This document shows positions 43,491-52,527 of a DNA stretch of 64,000 nt, in pieces. Source of the stretch: JAPYTK01 sp964401935 (GTDB lineage: Bacteria > Myxococcota_A > Polyangia > Polyangiales > Polyangiaceae); contig CAYOAL010000004.1 of the NCBI GenBank assembly GCA_964401935.1, positions 62,001 to 126,000 of the forward strand, in the 5' to 3' direction. The notes under the pieces are model-generated. The model was not told where the DNA came from. It did not search any database and saw nothing but the letters and a program-made list of their open reading frames with translations. Each line of letters opens with the position of its first letter. Position 1 is the first letter of the stretch. Position numbers and translations under genes: made by a program.

Positions 43491-46013
43491 TCACGGCGCC
43501 GACAGGCGCTTCTTCGCGTCGTCGGCGAGCTCTCGGGTCGGGGGGTGTTTGCGCTGGGCAGCGCTCAGCCCCTCGTACGTCGCGACCAGGGCCTCGAGCG
43601 ACTGCTTCTCGCCGGCCCCGTCCTTCAGCTTCCGCAAGAGATCGGCTTGCATGGACAGATAGCGAAGCTTGCGAGGGCCGTACGACTTCGCGACCGCGTC
43701 GGCCATCGGCGCCTTCGCCTCCGCCGGGCGCCCCATGGCCATGAGCGCCTGGGCGAGTCGGGCCGGTGGCTCGTAGGTGTCGGGGAGCTCTTTCACCCGC
43801 GCGGCGAGCAAGGTCACCGCCTCTTCACCGCGGCCGAGGGAGAGGTAGGCGCCCATGCGCGCGTAGTCGAACGTGGCGGCCTCTTTGGGGCCTGGCGCGG
43901 CTTTGGCCGCAGCCTCGAGCAACGCGAGCTGCTTCTCGCGCGCCGCGCGCGCCCCTTGCTTGTCGCCGCGCTCCTGCAAGATGTTGGCGTACATCGCGAG
44001 CGCGTCGCTCTTGTCGTCGACCGAAGCCTCCACCGGGGGCGAGAGCACATGCTTCTCCAGGCGCGCCACCGCGTGCTCCCGCGCCGTCTTCCGCAGGGCC
44101 GGATCGGTCACCTTCGCCGCGCAGCCGAGCATCACCGCCGAAAAGTCGGCCGGGAGCGCCGCGCCTTGGATGGAACCGACGTGCGCGATCCCGAGCTCGA
44201 CACAGCGCTGCCAGTTGCCCCGTCGGTACTCGCTGAAGAGCAGCCCAGACAATGCCTCGCTCTTTCGCGGCCACGCCGAGCCGCCCCGATCGAGGGCTTG
44301 TTGGTAGGCTCTCGCCGCCTCCTTCCAGCGGCCCGCCGCGTGGGCCTGGCGTGCGCTGCGAAGCGCCGCCACCGGACCGTTGGGGCTCCCCTGTGCGTCG
44401 CGATCGTCGAGGGCCGAGGTGATGAAGCCGTGGAGCTCCTTCACCGAGGCGGCCCCTTGCCACAGGCCGAGCACCTTGCCGTCCGCCGGATCGAGGACGT
44501 AGAGGGTGGGCCACACCGTGACCGCGTACCGATCCACGAACGCCTCGTTCTCCGGTCGGTCGCTGTCGACCGCGGCGAACACCACGCGCGGCTCGAGCGC
44601 CGCGATCGAAGGATCGGGCAGCACGAAGTTCTTCATGCTCAAACACGTGTGGCACCACGGCGCCCACACCTCGACGAAGAGCGCGCGCTGGCTCTTCTTC
44701 GCCTCCGCCTCGGCCGCCGCGATGTCGTCCTCGATCATCGTCAAGGTCGGCGCAGCGGGGGCCGGTGGCTCGAGCACGGGCGCGGGCGTGGGGTCGGTCA
44801 ACGGCGCCGGCATCGTCGCGCTCGTAGGGGGGAGCGTGGTCGGCGCAACGCTCGGCTGCGCGTGGGGCGCGGGAGCTGGGCCGCAGGCGCACAAGAGCAC
44901 AAGAGCGAGCGCCGGCGCCGCGTGATGGGAGACGCGCTCGAGCAGCCTGACCACGGCGTTCCTCCAGGTGGTGGCCTGCTCCTCGGTCTCGAGGGTGCCG
45001 ATGTCGATCGGACCGTGGCTCGAGTGGGCCCTCAGCGTGAAGCCGTCGCCATCGGGGATCACGTCGATGCGCTCGAGCTCGCGAACGCGGAGCGCGGCCC
45101 CGTAGCGGCCCTCGGGTTTGTGATCGACGGCGCCGCTGCGGCTGTGCCACGGCGCGACCACGAAGCGGTCGCGAGCCGCGTACAGGAGCGCCTCGCTCTT
45201 GGCGCGATACCGTGTGGAGTGCATGGCGATGTGAAACGTAGCGTAGGCGGCGAGGGTGAGCACGAGCCCGATGGCGCCGGCGATGGCCAGCGTCTGGAAG
45301 CGCTCGGTGCGGTAGGCGTCGTAGGCGGCGACCCACGCGATCCCCGCTCCGAGCGCCATGGCCGCCATCCCCACCCACTCCTTGAGCGCCGCCTCTCGCG
45401 GCCCGCGGCTCGCGAGATCCCGCAGCACGAACAGCTCCCCTTCGCGCCGCAACATCCAGCGCGCCAACGACGAGGCGCTCAGCGGCGGCGCCGGCGCCGC
45501 GTCCCCGTCCGCGTCGAGGGCGGGCGCGTCGCACGGCACCTCGAGCCGCCGCGCGAGCGCGTGGGCGACCCGGGTGAGCCCCACCGGCTCGAGGGCCTCG
45601 CCGAGGGTCAGCGCGTCGCCGTCGCCCTCGAGGCGGAGCTCGCGAACGGCGCGCGTGGCCTCACACTTCGGCGAGTCGCAGCACGGCTCGTCGACGGTGA
45701 CGAGGCGCAGCCGGCGGGCGGTGAACGAACGAGGCGCTCCCTCGAGCGGACACACGCGAACCGTGGCGCCGGAGCGTACGAGCATGAACAGCGGCTGGGG
45801 AGGGGCCGCCGCGAAGCCGTCCTCGTCGGCGGCGGCGAGGGGATCGCCGACGCGGAGCAGCACTCCATCGGTCGTGTCGCCCTCGAGCGCGGAGGCGAGC
45901 GCCAGGGGCGCGAGCCACGCGTCGTGAGCCGGCGTGTCAGCCGGCAGCTCGAGATGTTGGAGCGTCCGTGAGACCGCGCTCGAGAGCTCCTGCACTCGCC
46001 GTTTTCGGAACAT
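43491..46013 (-). CDS. Membrane protein joined in frame to a thioredoxin-TPR lipoprotein
   Basis: 840 aa from ATG 46013. Residues 1-~350 are an unrecognised domain with two adjacent TM segments (AAMALGAGIAWVAAYDAY and IAGAIGLVLTLAAYATF). Around residue 370 a second export signal appears: ALALVLLCACGPAPA, a lipobox (CAC), followed by a Pro/Thr linker. A thioredoxin fold follows with WAPWCHTCLSM (active CxxC) and TPR-like helical repeats to the end. A GTG at 44954 (residue 354) has a perfect GGAGG six bases upstream. So the lipoprotein could be made separately from the same frame, or two genes have fused. The likely role is thiol-disulfide handling outside the cytoplasm. Confidence 0.75.
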   Translation of the reverse strand: MFRKRRVQELSSAVSRTLQHLELPADTPAHDAWLAPLALASALEGDTTDGVLLRVGDPLAAADEDGFAAAPPQPLFMLVRSGATVRVCPLEGAPRSFTARRLRLVTVDEPCCDSPKCEATRAVRELRLEGDGDALTLGEALEPVGLTRVAHALARRLEVPCDAPALDADGDAAPAPPLSASSLARWMLRREGELFVLRDLASRGPREAALKEWVGMAAMALGAGIAWVAAYDAYRTERFQTLAIAGAIGLVLTLAAYATFHIAMHSTRYRAKSEALLYAARDRFVVAPWHSRSGAVDHKPEGRYGAALRVRELERIDVIPDGDGFTLRAHSSHGPIDIGTLETEEQATTWRNAVVRLLERVSHHAAPALALVLLCACGPAPAPHAQPSVAPTTLPPTSATMPAPLTDPTPAPVLEPPAPAAPTLTMIEDDIAAAEAEAKKSQRALFVEVWAPWCHTCLSMKNFVLPDPSIAALEPRVVFAAVDSDRPENEAFVDRYAVTVWPTLYVLDPADGKVLGLWQGAASVKELHGFITSALDDRDAQGSPNGPVAALRSARQAHAAGRWKEAARAYQQALDRGGSAWPRKSEALSGLLFSEYRRGNWQRCVELGIAHVGSIQGAALPADFSAVMLGCAAKVTDPALRKTAREHAVARLEKHVLSPPVEASVDDKSDALAMYANILQERGDKQGARAAREKQLALLEAAAKAAPGPKEAATFDYARMGAYLSLGRGEEAVTLLAARVKELPDTYEPPARLAQALMAMGRPAEAKAPMADAVAKSYGPRKLRYLSMQADLLRKLKDGAGEKQSLEALVATYEGLSAAQRKHPPTRELADDAKKRLSAP
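44954..44965 (-). promoter_or_regulatory. Internal ribosome site and GTG start for thioredoxin lipoprotein
   Basis: On the minus strand GGAGG (44965-44961), a six-base spacer and GTG (44954-44952) sit exactly where a lipoprotein signal (VRLLERVSHH, then ALVLLCAC) begins inside the longer frame. This supports internal initiation giving a 487-aa lipoprotein. Confidence 0.6.
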
Positions 46014-46129
46014 GGCCCCACGGGTCTACCCCTTTTTCGCGGCCTGTGGGGCGAAGAGTTTTCGCGACCGTCGCCCTCGAGCCCCACGTTGGAATGGGCG
46101 CACCGGGTCCCGGGTTGCTACACCACCCT

Positions 46130-46891
46130 ATGCTCTCCCTCACCCGTTGGTTGGCGGTCGGCCTCCTCGCCGTCTTTGCCGTCATGGAAGCGCAGACCGC
46201 GATGATGGTGAGCGGCTGGCGCCAAGCGCTCTTCGCGTTGTTCGCGGCCACGCTCGTCGTGACCACGATCGGCGTGGCGCGGCGCTCGCCGTGGGCGCGC
46301 TGGGTCGCGCTCGGGGGTGCGCTGACGACCACGATCAACGTCGCCATCTTCATCGCCGGGGTGGGCACCGAGCACCTCAGCGGCGACACGCTGCTGTCGG
46401 CGTCGGTCGCGGCTGGTTTGCTGCTCACCCTCGGCCCCCCTCCGATGGCGGTGCATTTCACCGAGCGGCTGCCTCTCACCTCTGTGTGGCGTCGCCATGG
46501 GGATCTGCGCGTGCGCGCGGCCGCAGCGGCCGTGGTGACGGCGGTGGCGGCGGTGGCGATGCTCCTCGTGACGGCCACCATCACCCACGACGGCACCCTC
46601 TTCGTCGCGCTCGCGGCGCTGCTCGGCGGGGGTGCGCTGCTCCTCGCAGCCGAGCGTGTCGTGGGCCTCCTGGTCCTCGGTGCCGGCGCCATCGCCGGGG
46701 GTCTCATGGCCCACGCGCTCGCGGCCGTCACCATGCAGCACGGCTGCGGGTTCTCGCACCGCCTGTCGTGGGTCGCCGCGTTCACGTACCCCACCCTCGC
46801 TCTGGCCGCGGTGACGAGCGCCGTCGCGGTGGCCGCCTTCGCCGGTCCCATCGCTCGGTTCCTCGCCCGCCCCGGCCGCCAAGAGCCCTGA
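46130..46891 (+). CDS. Polytopic membrane protein of unknown function
   Basis: 253 aa from ATG 46130; an ATG at 46094 is in frame. About seven hydrophobic segments fill the sequence (for example WLAVGLLAVFAVMEAQTAMM, LFVALAALLGGGALLLAAE and LALAAVTSAVAVAAFAGPI). No catalytic motif is seen. A single HGCGFSHR loop is the only polar stretch of note. It is divergent from the thioredoxin protein gene, with 116 bases between the starts. The function is unknown. Confidence 0.75.
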   Translation: MLSLTRWLAVGLLAVFAVMEAQTAMMVSGWRQALFALFAATLVVTTIGVARRSPWARWVALGGALTTTINVAIFIAGVGTEHLSGDTLLSASVAAGLLLTLGPPPMAVHFTERLPLTSVWRRHGDLRVRAAAAAVVTAVAAVAMLLVTATITHDGTLFVALAALLGGGALLLAAERVVGLLVLGAGAIAGGLMAHALAAVTMQHGCGFSHRLSWVAAFTYPTLALAAVTSAVAVAAFAGPIARFLARPGRQEP

Positions 46892-47029
46892 GCCGGCCGC
46901 GATCCGCGTCCGGTCGCTGCCGCCTCGCGAGGGTGGTCAGCTCCGCGCCGGTGCCGTACACTCCGAGCTGCCGCTCGCTTGGCCCCCGCTTGGCCCCACG
47001 GCAGTTCCTTTCGGCACCGGAGCACCACC

Positions 47030-47782
47030 ATGACCCTCAACCACGCGGCTCGCGCCGCTCTACTGGCGCTTGTGATCGCGGCTGGCTGCAACGCCGGCGA
47101 CGACCTCTTCAGCGGCGGCGATCCCCTCGACGGACCCGCAGCTGGGGGATCGAGCTCGAGCAGCAGCCCCTCGAGCTCCTCGGCCGGCGGCACGACGAGC
47201 ACGTCCTCGTCTTCGTCGTCGTCCTCGTCGTCGTCTCAGCAGAGCAGCTCGCAGAGCAGCTCGCAGAGCAGCTCTTCGGCCGGCGGCGGCACCGTCTCGA
47301 CCACGTCGGCCGGGGGCGCGGGAGGAGCGCCCGGAGAGGTGCTGAAGTGCGGCACCGAGGCGTGCCCGGTCGGCGAGGGGAGCGCGTGCTGCTGGGACGA
47401 ATACGCCCAACACGGGGAGCCCCAAGCCGAGTGCGTGACGGGGAGCTTCACCGAGGACGGCTGCCAGACGGCCGTCGACGGGGACGACTTCGGCTACGAG
47501 ACACGGATCGAGTGCCAAGTCCCCGACCACTGTGACTCGGGCGTGTGCTGCGCCAACCGTCGCTACAGCCAGTCGCTCGGCGGCAGCCTCTACATCTCGG
47601 TGGAGTGCGTCGCCTCCGAGGACGACTGTCAGATCCAGAGCGGCGGCCTCGAGCTCTGCGCCAACCCCGGGAGCACGGTGGGATGCCCGATGTTGCCCGT
47701 CCAGAACGGCGGCCAGATCCAGAGCGTGTGCGTGCAGAGCCAGCTCCTGCCCGACGGCTACTACGTGTGCGGCTACCCCTGA
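47030..47782 (+). CDS. Cys-rich lipoprotein with poly-Ser linker
   Basis: 250 aa, ATG 47030. The signal LALVIAAGC is a lipobox. Residues ~40-95 are almost pure Ser with a few Gln, Gly and Thr, a flexible surface linker. The rest carries about 14 Cys in patterns such as CGTEACPVGEGSACCW and CDSGVCCANRRY, so it is disulfide-rich and probably at the cell surface. The linker DNA is a microsatellite of tcg/tcc and agcagctc units. No family is recognised, but the design is common in Polyangia. It is convergent with the membrane protein gene that follows. Confidence 0.8.
   Translation: MTLNHAARAALLALVIAAGCNAGDDLFSGGDPLDGPAAGGSSSSSSPSSSSAGGTTSTSSSSSSSSSSSQQSSSQSSSQSSSSAGGGTVSTTSAGGAGGAPGEVLKCGTEACPVGEGSACCWDEYAQHGEPQAECVTGSFTEDGCQTAVDGDDFGYETRIECQVPDHCDSGVCCANRRYSQSLGGSLYISVECVASEDDCQIQSGGLELCANPGSTVGCPMLPVQNGGQIQSVCVQSQLLPDGYYVCGYP
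47153..47285. repeat. Low-complexity repeats coding a Ser linker
   Basis: Runs of tcgtcg/tcctcg (about 47205-47240) are followed by three near-identical copies of agcagctcgcag (about 47242-47275). They code poly-Ser and Ser-Gln repeats. They are likely to vary in copy number between strains. Confidence 0.75.
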
Positions 47783-47861
47783 GGCGCGCTCACCGCCGCG
47801 GCCCCATCGCCGCGTCCCCACCCCGCAGCGACGCTCTCCCGCGAGCGGCGCCGCGTGATGC

Positions 47862-49553
47862 TCACGGCTCCACGCGCAGGAGCTTGCCCTTCGGATCGAG
47901 CGGCACGGTGACGCGGAGCCCCTCGCCAGCGTGGAAATAGTCGTTCACCACGTGGCGTGAGGGCGCGCCCTCGCCTCCCGTCGCGACGACGGTGAGCGAG
48001 CGCTGGAGCGCGTCGCTGCCGTTGTAGAGGCACGCCTCGAACCCACCCTGCTCTCTCGGCACGATGTCGCAGAGCGCGAGCGGGCTCAGGGTCCGCAGGA
48101 TCTCCTCCCGAGTGGCGGCCGCCCGGCCGTCGAGCTCCCCGGCCGCGGCCACCATCGACGCGGCCCGCGCGTCCCCCAACATCGCCAACATCATCGCCGC
48201 GTGCAGGCGCACCTCGGGGACCCGCGCTTGGCTCAGCGGGTAGAACTTCTCCGGTGGCGCCACCCCCACCTGCTCGAGCTTCTTGTCGTGACGCGTCTCG
48301 ATCTTCACCTCGGTACCGGGCGCCTCCACCCGCCACTTCACGGTCTCGCCCGGCCCCAGCCGCCCCGGCCAGTGCAACCCGCGCTCGCGGAGATTGCGGC
48401 GCTGTCCCGCTTCGTCGCGGAAGGCGAAGGTCATCACCAGATCGAGCGACCGCAGCGTCGCGACGGAGTTGTTCACGATGGCCAGATCCAGCGCGGCCAG
48501 GGGCTTGTCGTCAGCGCCGTGACGAATCGCGTAGGTCTCTCCCAGCGACAGCCACACCGCGTCGATCTGCCCGCGCACCGGGCTCACCACCACGCTGAGC
48601 TGCGGCAGCCCCTCGCGCCACAGGGCAGAGTCGACGCGGGCGCACGCACAGCTCGGGTGCTGCGTGGCGCCGTCTCTGGCCCCCGCGGAGGCCAGCGCGC
48701 GCACCGGCTCCGAGAGCCCGGTCTCTGCGTCGGCCACGGGCAGCACCACCTCCTCGGCGACCCCGTAGCGCCGCACCGTCAGCACCGAGGCCACCGCCGC
48801 CCCGAGCGCGAGCGACCCCACGAGCGCGAACGCCACGGGCCGCGCGAACGCGCCCAGGGCCTGGGTGGGGCGAATCGCCTCGTCTGCGACGGGCGGCGGG
48901 CGTGGCGTCGGCGCCGCCGCTCCAGCCACCAGCTCCGGCGCCGGCGTCAGCCCGAGACGCTCCGACACCTCTTGCTCGAACGCGGTCAACAGCCGATCCG
49001 AGAGCGGCCCCCCCCAGCTCAGCCAGCCCACCCAGCCGCGCAAGAGCCGAAACACCACCATCGCGGTGGCGATCGCCACCACCGCCGCCCCCAGCGAGCC
49101 GACGAGCTCGCGGCGCCACACCTCCCACCCAGCCGCGGCGGCCGCCGGGAAGGGCAGCACGTAGCTCACCGCGCTCGCCGCGGCGCGCACCCGAAACGCG
49201 CGCATGAGGGCGCCGAGAGGGGCGTTGCTGAAACGCACCAGCGCGAGCCGGCTGTACGGCGCGGCCACCCGAGGATCGAGCGACAAGAGGAGCGAGCGTC
49301 CGTTGCGGATCATGCCCCGCACCGCGCGATAGGGCACGCGGAAGCTCACCGCGCTCGCGAGCGTCCCAAAGGCGAACCCGGCGGCGAAGCGACCCACCCC
49401 GAAGAGCTCGACGCGCAAGCCGTCGCGTTCGCACGACAACCGGATCGGGCCCACCGCGTTCGCGCGAACGTCACCGACCGCGAGCGCGCCCACCGTGAGC
49501 GCGCGTGCAGCCGTCGGGTGGTCCGACTCCCTGAAGCGACGGCGCGACCCCAT
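47862..49553 (-). CDS. Membrane protein of unknown function
   Basis: 563 aa, ATG 49553. The N-terminal 125 residues are beta-rich (LTVGALAVGDVRANAVGPI, then VPYRAVRGMIRNGRSLLLSLDP). Hydrophobic segments lie at ~145-165 (VGSLGAAVVAIATAMVVFRLL) and ~235-260 (PVAFALVGSLALGAAVASVLTV). The C-terminal 300 residues are probably extracytoplasmic: a Cys-containing domain (HPSCACARV) and a beta domain ending GLRVTVPLDPKGKLLRVEP. No family is recognised. It is three bases downstream of the aminotransferase stop, on the same strand, so it may belong to that operon. Confidence 0.75.
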   Translation of the reverse strand: MGSRRRFRESDHPTAARALTVGALAVGDVRANAVGPIRLSCERDGLRVELFGVGRFAAGFAFGTLASAVSFRVPYRAVRGMIRNGRSLLLSLDPRVAAPYSRLALVRFSNAPLGALMRAFRVRAAASAVSYVLPFPAAAAAGWEVWRRELVGSLGAAVVAIATAMVVFRLLRGWVGWLSWGGPLSDRLLTAFEQEVSERLGLTPAPELVAGAAAPTPRPPPVADEAIRPTQALGAFARPVAFALVGSLALGAAVASVLTVRRYGVAEEVVLPVADAETGLSEPVRALASAGARDGATQHPSCACARVDSALWREGLPQLSVVVSPVRGQIDAVWLSLGETYAIRHGADDKPLAALDLAIVNNSVATLRSLDLVMTFAFRDEAGQRRNLRERGLHWPGRLGPGETVKWRVEAPGTEVKIETRHDKKLEQVGVAPPEKFYPLSQARVPEVRLHAAMMLAMLGDARAASMVAAAGELDGRAAATREEILRTLSPLALCDIVPREQGGFEACLYNGSDALQRSLTVVATGGEGAPSRHVVNDYFHAGEGLRVTVPLDPKGKLLRVEP

Positions 49554-49556
49554 CCG

Positions 49557-50663
49557 TCACTCCGAGAGCACGCGCTCGAGCGACGCGAGGAACAGCTCGT
49601 AGGTGTGGAGGGAATACTCCCCCATGTGGAACACGCGGAAGACGGTGTCGCTGAGCCGCCCCTGCGCCGCGTAGATCTCGAAGGTGTGGTCGTCGTAGGG
49701 GCGCGTCGCCAACGCGTGAGCGAGCTCCTCGTAGCCGCACGTGGCCGGGATGCGCAGGGCGGTGCCGATGGAGCAGAGCGGCATGCCGTCCCAGCGCGCG
49801 ACGGAGAGACCCAGGCGCTCGTAGCCCGCGCGCAAGAGGTGCGCGCGAGCCTGATACATCCGGTGGCGACCGGCGATCCCTCCCTCCGTGGCGAGGTGTT
49901 CGAGCGCGGCCTGCACCTGACACAGACTCATCGGATCGATGGTGTAGGGGTGGGCCCCGTCGCGCTGCCGTTGCCACGTCTGGAAGAGCTCGAGGCTCGG
50001 GGCGCGGGGCGCGATGTGTTCCATCTCCGCGAGCAGGTCGCGCCGCACCAAGGCGAAGGTGAGGTTGGGGTGGCTGTGCAGCCCCTTGTTGCAGCTGCCC
50101 ATCACCGCCGCCGGCGACACCGTGTCGAACTCGAGGGGTTCGACGAAGAGCGCGCTCACCCCGTCGATGAACAGCTTCTTGCCCGTCTCGCGGGCGATGG
50201 CGGCGATCTCCTCGATGGGATTCAGGCTGCACGACGTGGTGCAGCCGTACACCACCGCCAGCGCGTCGACCTCCCCCCGCGCGCACAGCGACCGCACGCG
50301 CTCGAGATCCGGTCGCACCCCATACGGCATCTCCAGATCCACCACCGGCTGCCCAATACGCTCCGCGAAGGTCTTGATGCGATCGCCGTAGGCGCCGTTG
50401 CGGATCACCAGGAGCCGCTCCGACGGAGCGAGGCACGAGCCGAGCACGGCGGCCATCGCCGTCGAGCCCGAGCCGGTCATCATGATGGGCTCGTAGTCGG
50501 TGGCGCCGAGCGCGGCGCGGATCCCGTTCCGCACGCCGTCGAGCAGCGGCGCGAGGCGCGGGCCGCGGGGCACGATGGGCTGCTCGCCGTAGCTTCGAGA
50601 CACGGCGTTCACCGCCTCCGGCAGGTGAAACACCGCCGGCGTCATGCTCACCACCTTCGTCAT
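49557..50663 (-). CDS. Class V PLP aminotransferase (alanine-glyoxylate/AEP transaminase-like)
   Basis: 368 aa, ATG 50663. Fold-type I motifs are MMTGSGSTAMAAVLGS (phosphate loop), CTTSCSLNPIEEIA, KKLFIDGVSALFVEP with the PLP-Asp, and GSCNKGLHSHPNL with the Schiff-base Lys. The FIDGVSA and GxNKGL pattern fits the serine-pyruvate, alanine-glyoxylate and 2-aminoethylphosphonate transaminase group. No phosphonate genes are nearby, so the substrate is open. Its ATG overlaps the stop of a small kinase gene by four bases, so the two are coupled, an unusual pairing. Confidence 0.9.
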   Translation of the reverse strand: MTKVVSMTPAVFHLPEAVNAVSRSYGEQPIVPRGPRLAPLLDGVRNGIRAALGATDYEPIMMTGSGSTAMAAVLGSCLAPSERLLVIRNGAYGDRIKTFAERIGQPVVDLEMPYGVRPDLERVRSLCARGEVDALAVVYGCTTSCSLNPIEEIAAIARETGKKLFIDGVSALFVEPLEFDTVSPAAVMGSCNKGLHSHPNLTFALVRRDLLAEMEHIAPRAPSLELFQTWQRQRDGAHPYTIDPMSLCQVQAALEHLATEGGIAGRHRMYQARAHLLRAGYERLGLSVARWDGMPLCSIGTALRIPATCGYEELAHALATRPYDDHTFEIYAAQGRLSDTVFRVFHMGEYSLHTYELFLASLERVLSE

Positions 50664-51541
50664 CGCGGGTATGGCTCTCCCCGGGACGAGGACGCGCGCA
50701 GCTGCCGCAGATCTTCCCAGACCTCTCGTCCCGACTGGTATCGATAGGCGTCGCGCCGCCGCAACAGCTTGGCGATGACGTTGCCGATGGGCGTCCCGAG
50801 CTGCTCGGCGCGCATGCGCGGGGCCCCCTCCGCGATGAGCCTCGTGATGTCGTGGTACGACACCCCCTCGGGGATCGCCGAGTAGCCGGTGTGCATCCGA
50901 AACATCAGCAGGCCGAGCTGATAGAGATCGCTCTGCCGCGTGGTGTAGCCGGCGGTGATGAGCTCGGGGGTGAGGATCTTGGGGTTCGCGACCTGAGGCC
51001 TGAACCAGTGTTGTCCCTCGAGCTGGTGGGCCACGCCGAAATCGGTAATCTTCACGATCGGCCGGGTGGTCACTTGCGAGATGAGCACGTTGCCCGCGTG
51101 CAGATCGCTGTGCACCAAGCCGTTGTCGTGCAGGTAGGTGAGCGCCATCAACAGCTGCCGCGCAAACTCGAACAAGGTCTCGTCGGGAAAGGGCTGCCCG
51201 AGCATCGCACGCAAGCTCGTGTCACAGCGCTCGAGCGCGATGTAGAACAGGTGGTGCACCTCGAACGCGTCGAAGATGTAGACGATGTTGGGGTGGCGGA
51301 AGCTCTCGAGGCGCTTCATCTCCGCCGCCCACTCGTGCTTCACCGTCTCGTAGTGGCGGTTCGCCGGACGAAACATCTTCAGCGCGTAGGTCTGATCGAA
51401 CGGACCGATGGCGTCGTACACCGAGCCGTACTGACCATCCCCGATGAGCGAACCGACCTGGTAGGTGCCGCGCGACGAGGTCAAGCTCGCCCCCAAGGTG
51501 GGGAACGGGATGATCTGCGAGCCGGTGTTGTGAGGATCCAC
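50660..51541 (-). CDS. Small Ser/Thr protein kinase
   Basis: 293 aa, ATG 51541; it is only a kinase domain with no TM segment. Gly loop IGDGQYGSVYDA, Lys in YALKMFRP, catalytic loop VHSDLHAGNVL and DFG in ITDFGVAHQL are all seen. The catalytic loop has HSD in place of HRD (non-RD) and His in place of the usual Lys two residues on; catalytic Asp and Asn remain, so it is likely active. Such kinases usually act without activation-loop phosphorylation. Downstream are the coupled aminotransferase and a membrane protein; upstream, 24 bases away, is a TerB-like gene. Confidence 0.9.
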   Translation of the reverse strand: MDPHNTGSQIIPFPTLGASLTSSRGTYQVGSLIGDGQYGSVYDAIGPFDQTYALKMFRPANRHYETVKHEWAAEMKRLESFRHPNIVYIFDAFEVHHLFYIALERCDTSLRAMLGQPFPDETLFEFARQLLMALTYLHDNGLVHSDLHAGNVLISQVTTRPIVKITDFGVAHQLEGQHWFRPQVANPKILTPELITAGYTTRQSDLYQLGLLMFRMHTGYSAIPEGVSYHDITRLIAEGAPRMRAEQLGTPIGNVIAKLLRRRDAYRYQSGREVWEDLRQLRASSSRGEPYPR

Positions 51542-51565
51542 GAGATGTGAGCTCCCTCGAGGGCG

Positions 51566-52006
51566 TCAAGCGCGGGTGATGTCTCGCACCATGTCCGCCG
51601 CCTCGTCCCGATCCACCTCGAGCGCCTCCGCGAGCTCCAGGATGAGCTCCCGCTCGCTGGTGCGCACGATCCCATCGGCGGCGCTGATCGAGATGGCGAG
51701 GCCGAGCGCTGCGCGCCGCGCGTCGTCGTCGTGAAGGCGGCTCTTCACTTGAAGGATCAGGGCCTCTCGCCCTCGCTCGGCGATCGCGGCGCGGGCCCGA
51801 TCGAGCAGCTCGTGGAGGCGCTCCGGCGTCACCGTGTCGACCAGCGCAGAGCCCTCCGCCATCGAGCGCAAGCTCGAGACCATCTGCGCTCTCTCCTCCT
51901 CCGCGATCTCCCCGTCGGCGTCGGCCGCGAGCACCATGGTGTCGATCAGCGCGTCGAGTTTGTCGCCGTCGAAGTTTGCGAGCAAGGCGCTGGGATCGAA
52001 GGGCAT
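51566..52006 (-). CDS. TerB-like (tellurite resistance family) protein
   Basis: 146 aa, ATG 52006 (MPFDPSALLANF); an earlier in-frame start exists. All-helical with the TerB pattern: MVLAADADGEIAEEERAQM, then GLAISISAADGIVRTSERELI, both with the acidic D-x-D-G motif of the TerB/DjlA-N helical repeat that may bind metal or membranes. The family often accompanies phosphorylation or envelope-stress proteins and need not concern tellurite. It is 24 bases upstream of the small kinase gene on the same strand, so a common operon is likely. Confidence 0.82.
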   Translation of the reverse strand: MPFDPSALLANFDGDKLDALIDTMVLAADADGEIAEEERAQMVSSLRSMAEGSALVDTVTPERLHELLDRARAAIAERGREALILQVKSRLHDDDARRAALGLAISISAADGIVRTSERELILELAEALEVDRDEAADMVRDITRA

Positions 52007-52123
52007 GGTCGGATGATGACCCAACTGGGCGTGAGGGGCTAGCGTCGACTTCCTCGTGGTTTTCGCGGGGTTCGCGGGGTCCGCAGGCCTCGCGGAGGAG
52101 GCCGAGGGCGCCGCGCCGGGCGG

Positions 52124-52483
52124 CTACTGCGAAGGATTGCCGGACTCGCCGGCCTCGTGTTTGGCGACGCACAGCCCCTGCTTGCAGTACATCAACGGCA
52201 CGTCGGGGCAGGTGATGTCGGAGGGCTCCGTGCAGCTCCCCGCGTCGAACTTCTCCTTGAACGGGGCCATGCGCTCGTGGTTCTTGGTATTGAGGGGCTT
52301 GGCGCAGCCCGGCCAGTCGCTCGGGAGGCAGTCTGCGTCGTCGTTGCAGGTGTGGGCCTCGTTGAGGATCTCGTAGGCCTCCGCGCGCAGCTTGTCGCAC
52401 TCTTGCACGGAGAGATCGTCGCAGGCCACGACGGCGACCGAGACGAACCAAGTCGAGAGCCCGAGAACCACTTTCCTTCGCAT
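52124..52483 (-). CDS. Small Cys-rich lipoprotein
   Basis: 119 aa, ATG 52483. The signal ends in VAVVAC-DD, a lipobox with Asp at +2. The mature part has eight Cys (for example HTCNDDADCLPSDWPGC), suggesting disulfides. The C-D-x-C-D-type spacing recalls small Cys-rich surface proteins of Myxococcota, but no family is named. It is divergent from the EEP hydrolase gene, with 44 bases between the starts. Confidence 0.75.
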   Translation of the reverse strand: MRRKVVLGLSTWFVSVAVVACDDLSVQECDKLRAEAYEILNEAHTCNDDADCLPSDWPGCAKPLNTKNHERMAPFKEKFDAGSCTEPSDITCPDVPLMYCKQGLCVAKHEAGESGNPSQ

Positions 52484-52527
52484 CGACCGTGGGCTAACAC
52501 GCCCGCTTTCAGGCTTGTAGCCCCAGC

